Shown here in pieces: positions 23,766 to 33,293 of a DNA stretch of 35,178 nt (within the stretch, counting starts at the first letter, position 1; every line of letters starts with the position of its first letter). The stretch covers positions 1 to 35,178 of the forward strand of contig CAIZDL010000060.1 in the NCBI GenBank assembly GCA_903931735.1. Reading direction: 5' to 3'. The translations under genes were made by a program, and so were the position numbers. Source of the DNA: an uncultured Rhodospirillales bacterium. GTDB lineage: Bacteria > Pseudomonadota > Alphaproteobacteria > Azospirillales > Azospirillaceae. The notes beneath the pieces are model-generated. The model was not told the DNA's origin. It worked only from the letters and a program-made list of their open reading frames with translations, and did not search any database.

Positions 23766-25526
23766 ATGGCCGAAGAGTTGATGACTGGAGCCCAGATCAT
23801 TATGAAGGCTCTGAAGGATCAGGGCGTTGATGTGGTTTTTGGGTATCCCGGCGGCGCTGTGCTGCCGATTTACGACGCACTGTTCCAACAGAACGACATT
23901 CGCCATATCCTGGTTCGCCATGAGCAGGGCGCGGTTCACGCCGCCGAAGGATACGCCCGCTCTACCGGCAAGGTCGGCTGCGTCCTCGTCACCTCGGGTC
24001 CTGGCGCCACCAACGCTGTTACCGGCCTCACCGACGCCTTGCTCGACAGCGTTCCCCTGGTGTGCCTGTGCGGTCAGGTGCCGACTCATTTGATTGGCAA
24101 CGACGCCTTTCAGGAGGCCGACACCACCGGCATCACCCGCTCCTGCACCAAGCACAATTACTTGGTCAAAGACGTTAACAACCTCGCACGCACCCTGCAC
24201 GAGGCGTTTTATGTCGCCCGCTCGGGACGGCCGGGGCCGGTGCTGCTGGATATCCCGAAGGACGTGCAGTTCAACGTCGGGCGGTACATCACGCCCCAAG
24301 AAGTCACCCACAAGAGCTATAAGCCCCAGGTAAAGCCCGATATCGCCCGGGTCGAAGAGGCGGTGGCGCTGTTGGCGGCGGCCAAGCGACCGATTTTTTA
24401 CGTCGGTGGCGGCGTGGTCAACTCCGGTTTGCAGGCGGCAAAACTGCTGACCCAGCTCGTCCGCATGACCGGCTATCCCTGCACGACCACGCTGATGGGT
24501 CTGGGTGCGTTTCCGGCCAGCGACCCGCAATTCCTCGGTATGCTGGGAATGCACGGCACCTATGAGGCGAACCTCGCGATGCACGGCTGCGACCTGATGG
24601 TTGCCGTTGGCGCGCGCTTCGACGATCGGGTGACCGGCAAAATTTCCGAGTTTGCCCCGGGCTCGAAGAAGATCCACATCGACATCGACCCCAGCTCGAT
24701 CAATAAAAATGTGCGGGTAGACCTCTCGGTGGTGGGAGACGCGGCAAACATCCTTGAAGACATGATCCGGCTCTGGAAGGAGCGCCAGAAGCGCCCCGAC
24801 AGCGCCGCGCTGAAAGACTGGTGGGCGCAGATCAATACTTGGCGCAAACGTGAATGTCTGCGCTATGCCAAGTCTGACACTATCATTAAGCCGCAATATG
24901 CGCTGGAGCGTCTCCGCGAGGCGATCAAGGACAAGGATCACTACATCACCACCGAAGTCGGCCAGCACCAAATGTGGGCGGCCCAGTTCCTTCCCTTCGA
25001 CGAGCCTTTCCGCTGGCTGACCTCGGGCGGCCTCGGCACCATGGGCTATGGCTTGCCTGCGTCCATCGGCGTTCAAATCGCGCATCCGAACTCGCTGGTG
25101 ATCGGCATTTCCGGCGACTCATCGGTAATGATGAACATCCAGGAAATGGCCACCGCCGTGCAATGCGGCGCCGCGATCAAGGTCTTCATCCTGAATAACG
25201 AATACATGGGCATGGTTCGCCAGTGGCAGGAACTCTTGCACGGGTCACGCTATTCTCAGAGCCAACTTCACGGCCAGCCCGATTTTGTTAAACTCGCCGA
25301 GGCTTTTGGCGCCACCGGCCTGCGCGCAACCAAAGTTTCTGAGCTTGACGAGGTTATCCGCAAAATGATCGAGACACCGGGACCGGTGATCGCCGACATT
25401 GCGGTGGACCCGACCGAAAACTGCTTCCCCATGATCCCCGGCGGCAAAGCCCACAACGACATGCTGCTCGGCCCCGGCGACAAACCCGAATCCGCAACCC
25501 CAGAAGACGGGATGGTGCTGGTGTAG
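23766..25526 (+). CDS. ilvB: Acetolactate synthase large subunit
   Basis: The 586-residue catalytic subunit condenses two pyruvates, or pyruvate and 2-oxobutyrate, in the first common step of branched-chain amino acid synthesis. The N-terminal thiamine-diphosphate motif is VFGYPGGAVLPIYDAL and the catalytic glutamate lies in RHEQGAVHAAEGYAR at about residue 53. FAD-region motifs are seen in the middle. The cofactor-binding motif GDSSVMMNIQEM to LNNEYMGM is near residues 450-485. The ATG at 23766 is the family start; a TTG nine bases upstream is possible. It lies in the order ilvB, two unknown genes, ilvH, ilvC. The usual contiguous ilvB-ilvH order is broken here. Confidence 0.97.
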   Translation: MAEELMTGAQIIMKALKDQGVDVVFGYPGGAVLPIYDALFQQNDIRHILVRHEQGAVHAAEGYARSTGKVGCVLVTSGPGATNAVTGLTDALLDSVPLVCLCGQVPTHLIGNDAFQEADTTGITRSCTKHNYLVKDVNNLARTLHEAFYVARSGRPGPVLLDIPKDVQFNVGRYITPQEVTHKSYKPQVKPDIARVEEAVALLAAAKRPIFYVGGGVVNSGLQAAKLLTQLVRMTGYPCTTTLMGLGAFPASDPQFLGMLGMHGTYEANLAMHGCDLMVAVGARFDDRVTGKISEFAPGSKKIHIDIDPSSINKNVRVDLSVVGDAANILEDMIRLWKERQKRPDSAALKDWWAQINTWRKRECLRYAKSDTIIKPQYALERLREAIKDKDHYITTEVGQHQMWAAQFLPFDEPFRWLTSGGLGTMGYGLPASIGVQIAHPNSLVIGISGDSSVMMNIQEMATAVQCGAAIKVFILNNEYMGMVRQWQELLHGSRYSQSQLHGQPDFVKLAEAFGATGLRATKVSELDEVIRKMIETPGPVIADIAVDPTENCFPMIPGGKAHNDMLLGPGDKPESATPEDGMVLV

Positions 25527-25538
25527 GGTTAGGAACCG

Positions 25539-26024
25539 ATGTGGGACTGGGTAGGGAAAGCCGCCGATATCGCCTCGCTGGCTTCCCTGCTTGTTTCGGG
25601 GTATGCTGCTTGGCAGATTACGGCTGTTCGACGCAAAGTGAGCCGGCAGATCTTGTTTAATGTCCAGGCGCCTGAATTGGTGACTTTGGTGGTCGAGACA
25701 GCGAACTGGCTGTCGGGGAATTATGCCGGTGGCGCGGCTGTTGAGCAGGAGCTTCTCGTAAAAGTTGGTATCTGCCTTGGTCGCATCGCCCATCACGAGG
25801 CGGAACTATCAGGAGATATTCGAAAGCGTTTGAAGCTGTTAAATAGTATGTTTGGGGAATACAAGTGTCCCAAACGGTGGGTTATTCATAAGACGCAGAG
25901 CGAAACTGCTTCCGATCGCCGATTGAGGGTTATGGGGGACATGATTACCGAGTTCCAGGTTTTGGCGGGTGTTCTACCAGATATGATCGAAGCCCGGAGT
26001 ATCGGAGGGTCCGATGACGCCTGA
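25539..26024 (+). CDS. Membrane-anchored protein of unknown function inside the ilv operon (gene 1 of 2)
   Basis: The 161-residue product starts MWDWVGKAADIASLASLLVS and has one membrane segment at about residues 8-28, followed by a positive RRKVSRQ, so the bulk should face the cytoplasm. The remainder is mainly helical, with LVTLVVETANWLSGNY, EQELLVKVGICLGRIAHHEA, IRKRLKLLNSMFG and a second half including MGDMITEFQVLAGVLPDMIE. I do not recognise a family. Similar short anchor-plus-helical proteins occur in bacterial accessory loci, but that is a loose impression. AGGAA lies just before the ATG at 25539, 12 bases after the ilvB stop. Base composition is visibly lower in GC than ilvB. It overlaps gene 2 by 11 bases, which points to translational coupling and a joint function. 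Confidence 0.82.
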   Translation: MWDWVGKAADIASLASLLVSGYAAWQITAVRRKVSRQILFNVQAPELVTLVVETANWLSGNYAGGAAVEQELLVKVGICLGRIAHHEAELSGDIRKRLKLLNSMFGEYKCPKRWVIHKTQSETASDRRLRVMGDMITEFQVLAGVLPDMIEARSIGGSDDA

Positions 26025-26388
26025 ACTTGAGAGAAATATTCGCTTTGTCGGGAAGCTCTTAAAGCAAACAATGCTCGGCGTCATGAAATGGCGACGGACC
26101 GAAGATGCTTACGAGACTGAAACCGGCGGGATGGGGTTGCGTCTTTATATAAGACGCCCAGATACAATGTCACGCGCCTCAAGGCTGTATAAGAAATGCG
26201 GTAGCGAAGAAACTGTTCTGGAAATACGCGATCCGACGACGGATGACACCACAACCTTTAAGTACTCCGAGCTATTTAAAGGCATGGTAATCGTGCGCGA
26301 TCTTTACAATGTAGTCCGACAAAATACTTCGAGCGTAGACAGAAAGATTGATGCCTTTCTCAGAGAAGACGTGACCCATGCCCAATGA
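26014..26388 (+). CDS. Cytoplasmic protein of unknown function inside the ilv operon (gene 2 of 2)
   Basis: The 124-residue product begins MTPELERNIRFVGKLLKQTM and has no signal or membrane segment. The middle reads RLYIRRPDTMSRASRLYKKC, then GSEETVLEIRDPTTDDTTTF and KYSELFKGMVIVRDLYNVVR, a mixed strand and helix pattern, and the end is a charged helix (DRKIDAFLREDVTHAQ). No family was recognised. GGAGGG five bases before the ATG at 26014 is one of the better ribosome binding sites in the window, and the start lies inside gene 1. Its last 11 bases overlap the ilvH start. Sample lines of this gene hold 28 G or C per 60 bases, against about 45 per 60 in ilvC, which suggests later acquisition. 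An accessory role (for example defence or a toxin-antitoxin pair) is only a guess. Confidence 0.8.
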   Translation: MTPELERNIRFVGKLLKQTMLGVMKWRRTEDAYETETGGMGLRLYIRRPDTMSRASRLYKKCGSEETVLEIRDPTTDDTTTFKYSELFKGMVIVRDLYNVVRQNTSSVDRKIDAFLREDVTHAQ

Positions 26389-26896
26389 TCTGATGGATAA
26401 AATTGAAAAGCACACCATCGCGGTGCTGGTCGATAACGAGCCCGGCGTTCTTGCGCGGGTGATTGGTCTGTTTTCGGGACGGGGCTATAATATCGAGAGC
26501 CTCACCGTTTCGGAAATCGACAAGGAAAACAACCTGTCGCGAATTACTGTCGTGACATCGGGCACCCCCATGATCATTGAGCAGATCAAGGCTCAGCTCG
26601 ATCGGTTGGTGCCGGTTCACCGTGTCCGCGACTTGTCCGACGATGGGCCGAGCGTCGAGCGCGAGTTGGCGCTGGTCAAGGTCTCCGGCGCGGGGGACAT
26701 GCGCACCGAATCAATGCGCATCGCCGGCATCTATAATGCGCGGGTGGTCGACACGACCCTCACCTCTTTTATCTTTGAGCTGACCGGCACCGCCGACGAG
26801 CTTTCAGACTTCATCAGCCTTATGAGCAAACTTGGTATGGTCGAGGTCAGTTGTACTGGCGTCGTCGCCATGTCCCGTGGCCCCAACGGCTTCTAG
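26378..26896 (+). CDS. ilvH: Acetolactate synthase small (regulatory) subunit
   Basis: The 172-residue protein is the regulatory subunit that activates IlvB and carries valine feedback inhibition. The N-terminal ACT domain is visible as KHTIAVLVDNEPGVLARVIG and LFSGRGYNIESLTVSEID. The C-terminal part has ELALVKVSGAGDMRTESMRI and ends EVSCTGVVAMSRG. Length and motifs are normal. The ATG at 26378 starts inside the end of the unknown gene 2, with only a weak AGAGAAG upstream, so ilvH translation probably depends on ribosomes coming from that gene. An ATG at 26393 (MDKIEKH) is an alternative start. Thus loss of the inserted pair could affect ilvH expression. Confidence 0.96.
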   Translation: MPNDLMDKIEKHTIAVLVDNEPGVLARVIGLFSGRGYNIESLTVSEIDKENNLSRITVVTSGTPMIIEQIKAQLDRLVPVHRVRDLSDDGPSVERELALVKVSGAGDMRTESMRIAGIYNARVVDTTLTSFIFELTGTADELSDFISLMSKLGMVEVSCTGVVAMSRGPNGF

Positions 26897-27964
<1,068 letters not shown>

Positions 27965-27989
27965 CACGACAAAGTTACCGATACTGGAA

Positions 27990-28027
27990 GGCGGGCGGGC
28001 TCTTACTCAGCGCCCGCCGCTTTCTTT
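27990..28027 (+). terminator. Terminator hairpin after ilvC
   Basis: GGCGGGCG (27990-27997) and CGCCCGCC (28011-28018) are perfect complements around a 13-base loop, followed by GC and a T-rich run (TTTCTTTT) to 28027 or so. It fits an intrinsic terminator for the ilv operon, with the next gene's ATG close behind. Confidence 0.72.
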
Positions 28028-28039
28028 TCGAGGTTGCCC

Positions 28040-29056
28040 ATGTCGATCGCTTTCTTTCGGTATCTCACTCTGATCGTTGCTGCGGCAACGCTATCGTCTC
28101 CGGGTTTGGCCCTGGCCCGATCGGACACCGCTGAAGGAGGCGAGGCGGCCTCCCCGCTCGCCAACTGGCGGGTTGGCCCGGTGGTGGGCAAAGACGGCGA
28201 CTTTGCCTATTGCATTGCCGAGAGCCGGTTTGACAACGGTCATTCGCTGGTGATCGCCCGCAGCCGCCAAGGTGAACTCAACATCGGGCTCGGGCTCCCC
28301 TCCGCGCACCTGCCCAAGGGCGCCGCTTGGCCGGTATCGGTGGTGGTGGATGATAGCTTCAGCCGCGACCGGCAGGCGGTGGCAGCCGACCCCGACATGC
28401 TGGTGATTGCCAATGGAAACGATACCGCGTTGTTCGAGGCGCTTGCCCATGGCAGCACCCTCGCCATTCGTGGCCCAAAGGATACCCTCACCTTTCGGTT
28501 GACCAACACCAACAAGGCGCTACCGGATCTTAAGGCATGCGTCGATCAAGCCCGCGCCGGCAGGGCGGCAACGCCTTTGGGTAGCATCACCGCCTCATCC
28601 TTGCAACTACCGCCCCTCCTGAAGCAGCTTTTGGCGGAGGCCGGCTTCAAAAAAATCGGCTTGAAGGCGGCAACGACAGCGCCTCGGGGGTTGGGGCCGG
28701 CGGATTATGTTTGGACCGTTAACGGCGTCACCGCAGGCATGGCCGAATCCCGCAACGGGCGGAGCCAGGGCCTAACCAACCTTTCGGACACCGCGATTGA
28801 ACGCCTGCGCGACCGCTGCGCCCGCACCTTCCGGGTCACAGAAGGCGCTTCGGTCAATCTTCCCGGCGGCACCATCCGGGTGGCCGACGCTGAATGCGTG
28901 GAGAGTGCCGGCGCCCCAACCTACATCGCTTTTTTGTTTGAGTTGGGCCGCGCCGGCACCTTTCGGTCATTCTTTTTCGAGGCCGCCACCAGCGCCGCCG
29001 CCGCCCGCGACCGCGATGCCGTGGCAGGAGTGTTGAAGCAACTGGAAAGCCATTAG
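28040..29056 (+). CDS. Exported protein of unknown function (338 residues)
   Basis: The protein begins with a signal peptide (MSIAFFRYLTLIVAAATLSS, then PGLALARS with likely cleavage after LALA). The mature part has two similar-sized halves. The first contains GPVVGKDGDFAYCIAESRFD, SRQGELNIGLGLPSAHL and VSVVVDDSFSRDRQAVAADP, a pattern like the invasion-associated locus B fold, and ends near LPDLKACVDQARAG. The second half (from about 190) has KQLLAEAGFKKIGLKA and GPADYVWTVNGVTAGMAESR, with Cys in DRCARTF and DAECVES. I do not claim a family beyond a loose resemblance to IalB. GAGG lies six bases before the ATG at 28040. It follows the ilvC terminator and is convergent with the histidine kinase gene. 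Confidence 0.8.
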   Translation: MSIAFFRYLTLIVAAATLSSPGLALARSDTAEGGEAASPLANWRVGPVVGKDGDFAYCIAESRFDNGHSLVIARSRQGELNIGLGLPSAHLPKGAAWPVSVVVDDSFSRDRQAVAADPDMLVIANGNDTALFEALAHGSTLAIRGPKDTLTFRLTNTNKALPDLKACVDQARAGRAATPLGSITASSLQLPPLLKQLLAEAGFKKIGLKAATTAPRGLGPADYVWTVNGVTAGMAESRNGRSQGLTNLSDTAIERLRDRCARTFRVTEGASVNLPGGTIRVADAECVESAGAPTYIAFLFELGRAGTFRSFFFEAATSAAAARDRDAVAGVLKQLESH

Positions 29057-29097
29057 TGGGGTAAGCCCCGACAAAACTTTCAAATTGCCTTCGGCGA

Positions 29098-29118
29098 CCA
29101 AAGGCCGGGGGCCTTTGG
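29098..29118. terminator. Hairpin between convergent genes
   Basis: CCAAAGGCC (29098-29106) pairs perfectly with GGCCTTTGG (29110-29118) around a three-base loop, in the 120-base gap between the convergent exported-protein and histidine kinase genes. There is no T run, so it may act as a two-way transcript end or only as an RNA-stabilising stem. Confidence 0.5.
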
Positions 29119-29176
29119 AAACCCGGACTTTTACTGCGCACTCTAACTGATGAGACCGCTCTAAAGCCGGCGCCGG

Positions 29177-32100
29177 TTACACGTCGCGCGCGACCGCCTC
29201 GGTGACGCGAGCAAAGGCGGCGTGGACCTTAGGCAACAACGGGCGGGCGCCCTCGATGCCGGCCTCGACCACCACAGCCTCCAGGGCGCTGGCCACCGCC
29301 GCCAACTCCCCCGCGCCCGCCGTACGGGCAGCTCCAGCAATCGAGTGGGCGGCAAACCGCACGTCGTCAAGAGCGCCAGCTTCAAGGTACTGAACCAATT
29401 CAGTCACGGTCAAAAGAGTGGTTTCAAGAAAATACCCCATCATCGACCGCGCCTGCTCGGAATCGCCGAACAACTCGATCACGAACGCCACATCCAAGAC
29501 CACCTCATCTGGCGACGGGGCCGAGGAAGCCGCCGGAGCGCAAACGGCGGCGGCAATCGCCACAACCGGGGCCGAAGCCGGTTGGCCCTGGTCGGCTCCC
29601 GGTTTGCGCAGATCGAGCGCCGTTGGCAACCACCGCGCCACCATTGCCTCCAGCGCCGCCAGCGTCACCGGCTTTGTCAAATAATCGTCCATGCCGGCGG
29701 CAAAGCATTTGGCCGCCTCCCCCGAGAGGGCTGCGGCGGTTAGGGCCACAATCGGCAGATGCCCGCCCGCGAGCACCTCTCCTGCACGAACCCGCCGGGT
29801 GAGAGCGTACCCATCGAGCCGGGGCATAAAACAATCGGAGACCAGCAAACCATACCCGGCACATTGAAGCGCCTCCCACGCCGCCTCGCCGTCATCCACC
29901 AAATCGGCGGCAAACCCAAGGCGCAAAAACTGCTGCCGGATCACAATTTGGTTGGTCGGGTTGTCCTCGGCGATCAAGATCAGCGCGTTGGCCGCCTGGG
30001 CTTCCTCCCGGCTCGGCGGCACCAGGGTGACCGCCACGGCCTGGGCCGGGCCATGATGCTCGGGCGGCAACCGACCGGCGGCCCGCGCCACCGCCCGCTC
30101 CAAAACCTCGCGTCGAACCGGCTTGAACAAAACCTCGGCAATCCCCAACCCCTCGGCCGCGGCGGTAAGGCCAACGTCGTCAAGATGCGTGGTGACCACC
30201 ACCCCCAACCCGCGCCCGGCGGGAAGGCCACGCGCCGAGGCCACCAGCTCCAGCCCGTCAAGCCGGCCGGGGTCGAAGTCAACCACCAGCACCGAGAAGG
30301 GCCGCCCGGCGCCCTCGGCCTCCGTCAGCGCCTCCAGCCCGGCGCCGGTATCGAGCCCGGTCACCACCCGCGCCCCGGCCCCGCTCAAAATCGCATCGAA
30401 GGCCCGGCAGGCGGCCACAGCATCGTCGATCACCAACACGTCGAGGCCCGACAGATCCGGCCTCGCCAGCACGGGCAGCGCCGCCACGGCCTCATCGATG
30501 CCCAGCGGCACCTCAAACCAAAATGTCGAGCCGTAACCAACCGCGCCGCGCGCGCCGATGGTGCCGCCCATCAACTCAACCAGCCGCCGACAGATCGACA
30601 GGCCCAGCCCACTGCCGCCAAACCTACGGGTGGTCGAGGCATCGGCCTGGGAGAACGGCTCGAACAGCTTGGCCTGCAACGCCTCGGGCAGGCCGATACC
30701 GCTATCGACCACCTCAAAACGCACCGTCTCCGGGGCATCGGCCGCCTCACGGGGCATCGCCGAAACCATCACGGCGACGTAGCCATGCTCGGTAAATTTG
30801 AGCGCGTTGCCGACGAGGTTCAACAAAATTTGGCGCAACCGGACCGGATCGCCCAACCGGCCATCGGCCAGCGCCGGGTCCACGTCGATGATCAGATCGA
30901 GGCGCTGCTCCCGCGCCCGGGTCGAGAGCAAGTCGGCCACCCCCTCGACCACCGCCCGCAGCGACATCGGCACGCTTTCGATATCCAGCCGCCCGGCCTC
31001 AATTTTGGAAAAATCCAGAATGTCGTTGATAATGGTCAACAGCGCCGTCGCCGACTCGCGAATCACCGCGACGAATTTTCGTTGTTCGGCCTCCAGCGGG
31101 GTGCGTTCCAACACCTCCAACATGCCGAGCACGCCGTTCATCGGGGTGCGGATCTCGTGGCTCATGGTCGCGAGGAAGGTCGACTTGGACTTCACCGCCT
31201 CTTCCGCCAGCTCCTTGGCCTTCAGCAAGGTTTCTTCGGCGACCTTGCGCTCGGTGATATCGGTACAGGTGAACAGAAACCCGCCCTCGCGCCGACTATT
31301 GCCGCGAAACTCCAGATACCGGCCATTACCGAGCTTGGTCTCCCCCACCAGGGGCAGACCAGCAGAAATATAAGTGCCGATTTCATAAGTAAGCTGCTCA
31401 GCCGAGCGCCAGCCCAAATCTCCCCGCTCGGCCGAAAGGCGGATCAGGGCGCCAAGATAAGGCTTGGTGGCCATCAGGCTATCGGGGTAATCCCAAAGCT
31501 GACGATAGCGCTCATTGCAGATCACAACGCGAAATTCATCGTCAAACAAGCAGATCCCGTTGGGCATAGAGGAAAAAGCCGCCTGAAGCTGAAGGGATGC
31601 TTCCGCAACCTCCGCCTCGGCGCGCACCCGCTCGCTGATATCGACCACCGTGACCTGCATCGCCGGCTCGCCCATCCAATCGATGACCCGCTCGATCACC
31701 TCGCACCAAACCGGTGTGCCATCGCGGCGCAAGCGGGTGATGCGACGCAACCCCTGCTCCTGTTCGCCCGCCATCATCAGGAAGTAGCTGCGCCACGCCC
31801 GCGGGGCCTCCTCCAGCGTCATCAAGCATTCGAGGCTGGAAAGGGCCAACAGATCGACTGCGCGATCAAATCCGAAAATGCGCGCATAGGCTTCGTTCAC
31901 GAATAATGGCACAAAATTGCGATGGATCAGCACGCCCTGAATTGAGCCTTCGATCAAGCCCCGGAATCGTGCCTCGCTCCCCTTGAGTTCATTTTCCCGC
32001 TGCCGCAGCTCAGAGATAAAAAACTCGACCGACGCCCCCATTTCGGCGATTTCGTCGGTGCCGGTGGGCAAGATCACCTCCCGACCGGCCACCAATGCGC

Positions 32101-32680
32101 GCAGACCATCGCGCAATTCATCGAGCCTGCGCCCAACGGTGCGACGAATGTTGAAGCCCACCACGAGCACGCCAATCGCGCCCACCACCGCCAGCCCCAT
32201 CACGAGCCGACCATGCACCTTCGCTGCTTCATCCACCGCTTTGGTGTCGGCGACCAGCACGGCGTGGGCGACCTTGATCCGCTGATCGAGAGCGCGGGCG
32301 AACCGCGACGCCGCCGCGTGGACCTCCTCGTGAAACTCGCCGTCGCTGCTGGCCCGAAGCAAACCGGCCGCCGCCGAGTCGAGCAGAATGCAGCCGCCAA
32401 CAACCTCCCCCGGCGGGCATAACGCCGCAATCAGGGCGGCAAAGCGCTGTCGGTCGGCACCGCTGCCCATTGATACATCGCCCACCGCCAAAGCAACGGA
32501 AAGGCGCCCAACCTCGGCCGCGGTCTCCAATACCTGCAAATGGACAGCGCTCAGATTGACGACATTCCGAAATGAGCGACTGGACAGTGATGACGCCACG
32601 CCAATCGCCAGGGACACGACCGCCAGCACCACCAAGCCAATGGTCAACCGGGTCGTGATGCCGACCCCGACCTTCTTCAT
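29177..32680 (-). CDS. Hybrid sensor histidine kinase with two receiver domains and an HPt domain
   Basis: The 1167-residue protein has a membrane segment at about 10-30, a periplasmic sensor to about 155, a second segment at 158-178, a HAMP domain (about 180-235), PAS (235-355) and a second PAS (about 365-480). The kinase core follows, with phospho-acceptor His508 in [14 protein letters not shown]-box GNALKF at 624-629, G1 box DSGIG and G2 box GGSGLGLS (688-695). The first receiver has Asp801 ([11 protein letters not shown]) with the usual M-P replaced by P-G; the second is canonical (Asp949 in [12 protein letters not shown], Lys1003). The HPt domain bears His1112 in [16 protein letters not shown] 32680 gives a normal first membrane helix. 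No response regulator gene is nearby, so its output is unknown. Confidence 0.95.
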   Translation of the reverse strand: MKKVGVGITTRLTIGLVVLAVVSLAIGVASSLSSRSFRNVVNLSAVHLQVLETAAEVGRLSVALAVGDVSMGSGADRQRFAALIAALCPPGEVVGGCILLDSAAAGLLRASSDGEFHEEVHAAASRFARALDQRIKVAHAVLVADTKAVDEAAKVHGRLVMGLAVVGAIGVLVVGFNIRRTVGRRLDELRDGLRALVAGREVILPTGTDEIAEMGASVEFFISELRQRENELKGSEARFRGLIEGSIQGVLIHRNFVPLFVNEAYARIFGFDRAVDLLALSSLECLMTLEEAPRAWRSYFLMMAGEQEQGLRRITRLRRDGTPVWCEVIERVIDWMGEPAMQVTVVDISERVRAEAEVAEASLQLQAAFSSMPNGICLFDDEFRVVICNERYRQLWDYPDSLMATKPYLGALIRLSAERGDLGWRSAEQLTYEIGTYISAGLPLVGETKLGNGRYLEFRGNSRREGGFLFTCTDITERKVAEETLLKAKELAEEAVKSKSTFLATMSHEIRTPMNGVLGMLEVLERTPLEAEQRKFVAVIRESATALLTIINDILDFSKIEAGRLDIESVPMSLRAVVEGVADLLSTRAREQRLDLIIDVDPALADGRLGDPVRLRQILLNLVGNALKFTEHGYVAVMVSAMPREAADAPETVRFEVVDSGIGLPEALQAKLFEPFSQADASTTRRFGGSGLGLSICRRLVELMGGTIGARGAVGYGSTFWFEVPLGIDEAVAALPVLARPDLSGLDVLVIDDAVAACRAFDAILSGAGARVVTGLDTGAGLEALTEAEGAGRPFSVLVVDFDPGRLDGLELVASARGLPAGRGLGVVVTTHLDDVGLTAAAEGLGIAEVLFKPVRREVLERAVARAAGRLPPEHHGPAQAVAVTLVPPSREEAQAANALILIAEDNPTNQIVIRQQFLRLGFAADLVDDGEAAWEALQCAGYGLLVSDCFMPRLDGYALTRRVRAGEVLAGGHLPIVALTAAALSGEAAKCFAAGMDDYLTKPVTLAALEAMVARWLPTALDLRKPGADQGQPASAPVVAIAAAVCAPAASSAPSPDEVVLDVAFVIELFGDSEQARSMMGYFLETTLLTVTELVQYLEAGALDDVRFAAHSIAGAARTAGAGELAAVASALEAVVVEAGIEGARPLLPKVHAAFARVTEAVARDV

Positions 32681-32926
32681 TCTGGAGCCCCCTCGAAATG
32701 CCCAAAGACCCACGGTCACCTTTTTACCGCATACTAAGGGATCGGCGTCGGGAACCAAAGCGCCGCCGCCGCTAATTATCGCCAAACCGCGTGACCCATG
32801 CTAGGTATGCCCGGCGAGGCTCCCGCTGGACGCCCCCAACCGGTGGAATGATCCAATTTCAGGGTGCATCGGACGGTCTGCTACGAAAGACGGATAAACA
32901 GTCAAAATTCAAAACGAGGCTGCATC

Positions 32927-33151
32927 ATGATCAACGCCGTGGAACGGGCCTTCGACATTGCCCGGGCAGAACAGGTCGCCAAGAATCATTACCTCGACGT
33001 TGCCTGGAAATTTGCGCGCGAGGCGATCGGCACCAAAGGGCCGTACGAACCCACAACCACGCTTGGGGACCTCAAGCAGGCACGGGAAACCTTTGAAGAA
33101 CTCGCAAAAGCGAGCCTGCTCGCCGACCGCAATCAGCGCGAACACGAATAG
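32927..33151 (+). CDS. Small protein of unknown function (74 residues)
   Basis: The product begins MINAVERAFDIARAEQVAKN and continues HYLDVAWKFAREAIGTKGPY, then LGDLKQARETFEELAKASLL and a charged tail. It is predicted to be mostly helical, without signal peptide or membrane segment. I do not recognise a family. GAGG lies seven bases before the ATG at 32927 and a clear terminator follows at once, so it looks like a complete single-gene unit. The frame is open 21 codons upstream, without a ribosome binding site. It is divergent from the histidine kinase, with about 245 bases between. Confidence 0.7.
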   Translation: MINAVERAFDIARAEQVAKNHYLDVAWKFAREAIGTKGPYEPTTTLGDLKQARETFEELAKASLLADRNQREHE

Positions 33152-33152
33152 C

Positions 33153-33177
33153 CGGTAGCCCACTACCGCGCTTTTTT
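33153..33177 (+). terminator. Intrinsic terminator after the small protein gene
   Basis: CGGTAG (33153-33158), a CCCA loop and CTACCG (33163-33168) form a perfect stem, followed by CGC and six T residues to 33177. The stem starts two bases after the stop codon. Confidence 0.8.
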
Positions 33178-33293
33178 AGCAGTTCTGCCCCGCCTTCCCC
33201 GCCCGGTCGAGTCCCTTGCTCACGGGCCGGGGAGAGGCTTAGCTGCGCCTGCCGATTCTTACATTTGCTCTTCACACGAGGCATCGCCGCGTT

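Noticed and set aside
29759-31906. A 715-codon open frame on the + strand opposite the histidine kinase gene
   Set aside because: It is rich in Arg, Gln, His and Pro, shows no domain, and lies fully antisense to a kinase with clear motifs; high GC keeps the opposite frame free of stops.
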